Position numbers and translations under genes: made by a program. This document shows, piece after piece, positions 50,069 through 50,161 of a DNA stretch of 50,161 bases (its first letter is position 1; every line of letters starts with the position of its first letter). The stretch covers positions 1 to 50,161 of the forward strand of contig CAAEVV010000037.1 in the NCBI GenBank assembly GCA_900759565.1, in the 5' to 3' direction. Below the pieces are notes generated by a model. It was given only the letters and a program-made list of their open reading frames with translations. It was not told where the DNA came from and did not search any database. The stretch comes from an uncultured Collinsella sp. Its GTDB lineage: Bacteria; Actinomycetota; Coriobacteriia; Coriobacteriales; Coriobacteriaceae.

Positions 50069-50161
50069 GGCATGAAGTTTGTCGCGAGTTCCGCACGCAA
50101 AGGAAAGCACTTAATGTGCTTTCCGTCTTGCGCAGGACTGTAGAGCAGCAAACTTCATGCC
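50069..50161. repeat. 93-nt near-complete palindrome at the window edge
   Basis: GGCATGAAGTTTG (50069-50081) pairs with CAAACTTCATGCC (50149-50161); inside, a long second stem centres on GGAAAGCAC-TTAAT-GTGCTTTCC with GCGCAAGAC-like extensions. The unit may continue past the window. Confidence 0.7.

Larger units (their letters stand above)
49443..50161. other. Long non-coding stretch rich in inverted repeats
   Basis: 719 bp without a convincing gene; candidate frames of 65-95 codons have no ribosome site or family match. The stretch holds an inverted-repeat element at 49698-49937 and a long hairpin at 50069-50161, described separately. Confidence 0.5.

Noticed and set aside
49554..50075. Several 65-95-codon frames at the end of the window
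   Set aside because: No ribosome sites, no recognisable sequence, and they overlap inverted-repeat structures.

Overview
The window looks like a chromosome segment of a high-GC Gram-positive gut actinobacterium of the Coriobacteriia, most like Collinsella. This rests on the ensemble rather than on a marker gene: GC-rich coding sequence with long antisense shadow frames, a SEC-C-tagged methionine aminopeptidase, an AmaP/DUF2273/Asp23 cluster, a sortase-type LAQTG surface protein, a giant acyl-CoA dehydratase activase and many REP-like intergenic repeats. There is no rRNA, tRNA, CRISPR array or prophage that I can see.

Layout. 0-4 kb: 2-hydroxyacid dehydrogenase, methionine aminopeptidase and a radical SAM protein (minus), then an alpha/beta hydrolase (plus). 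4.2-6.5 kb: a signalling pair, a degenerate-GGDEF/REC/HD-GYP protein and an Hpt protein. 6.7-10.2 kb: a visibly more AT-rich island with a DUF2975 membrane protein, a small HTH regulator and a three-gene lantibiotic-immunity-like ABC exporter. 10.3-14.6 kb: a polar amino-acid ABC importer with a Tat-type lipoprotein and a C26 gamma-glutamyl hydrolase. 14.8-16.9 kb: an array of three 57-nt palindromes and a divergent DXS-like enzyme. 17-20 kb: HD protein, CmpB-like membrane protein, a decayed P-II gene fragment and a Cof-type HAD phosphatase. 19.8-20.3 kb: a possible type I toxin-antitoxin locus between two repeats. 20.4-27.3 kb: TetR regulator, 1593-residue activase fusion and a 3-hydroxyacyl-CoA dehydrogenase-like protein. 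27.3-30 kb: an arylsulfotransferase remnant, a structured leader with a tiny ORF before a small secreted or anchored protein, and a DUF389 protein. 30-33.5 kb: a coiled-coil/CAP surface protein whose gene contains a G9 tract. 33.7-50 kb: OPT transporter, CoaX, dCMP deaminase, NifU-like protein, Lgt, a polytopic membrane protein, YebC, AmaP/DUF2273/Asp23, YitT, a DUF4013 protein, M20 peptidase and a YtcJ-like amidohydrolase, then about 720 bp of non-coding DNA rich in inverted repeats.

Most genes are ordinary housekeeping or transport functions in short operons closed by clear hairpin terminators. The unusual material lies between genes: at least ten copies of REP-like hairpins built around a GGGGACAGG-type core, perfect palindromes with 16-20 bp arms and 25-28 nt loops, and the small-toxin locus. 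The strongest leads are the toxin-like locus at 19.87-20.21 kb, the on/off G9 tract at 30.2 kb, the DXS homologue lacking the acceptor-phosphate residues, and the palindrome array at 14.84-15.06 kb.
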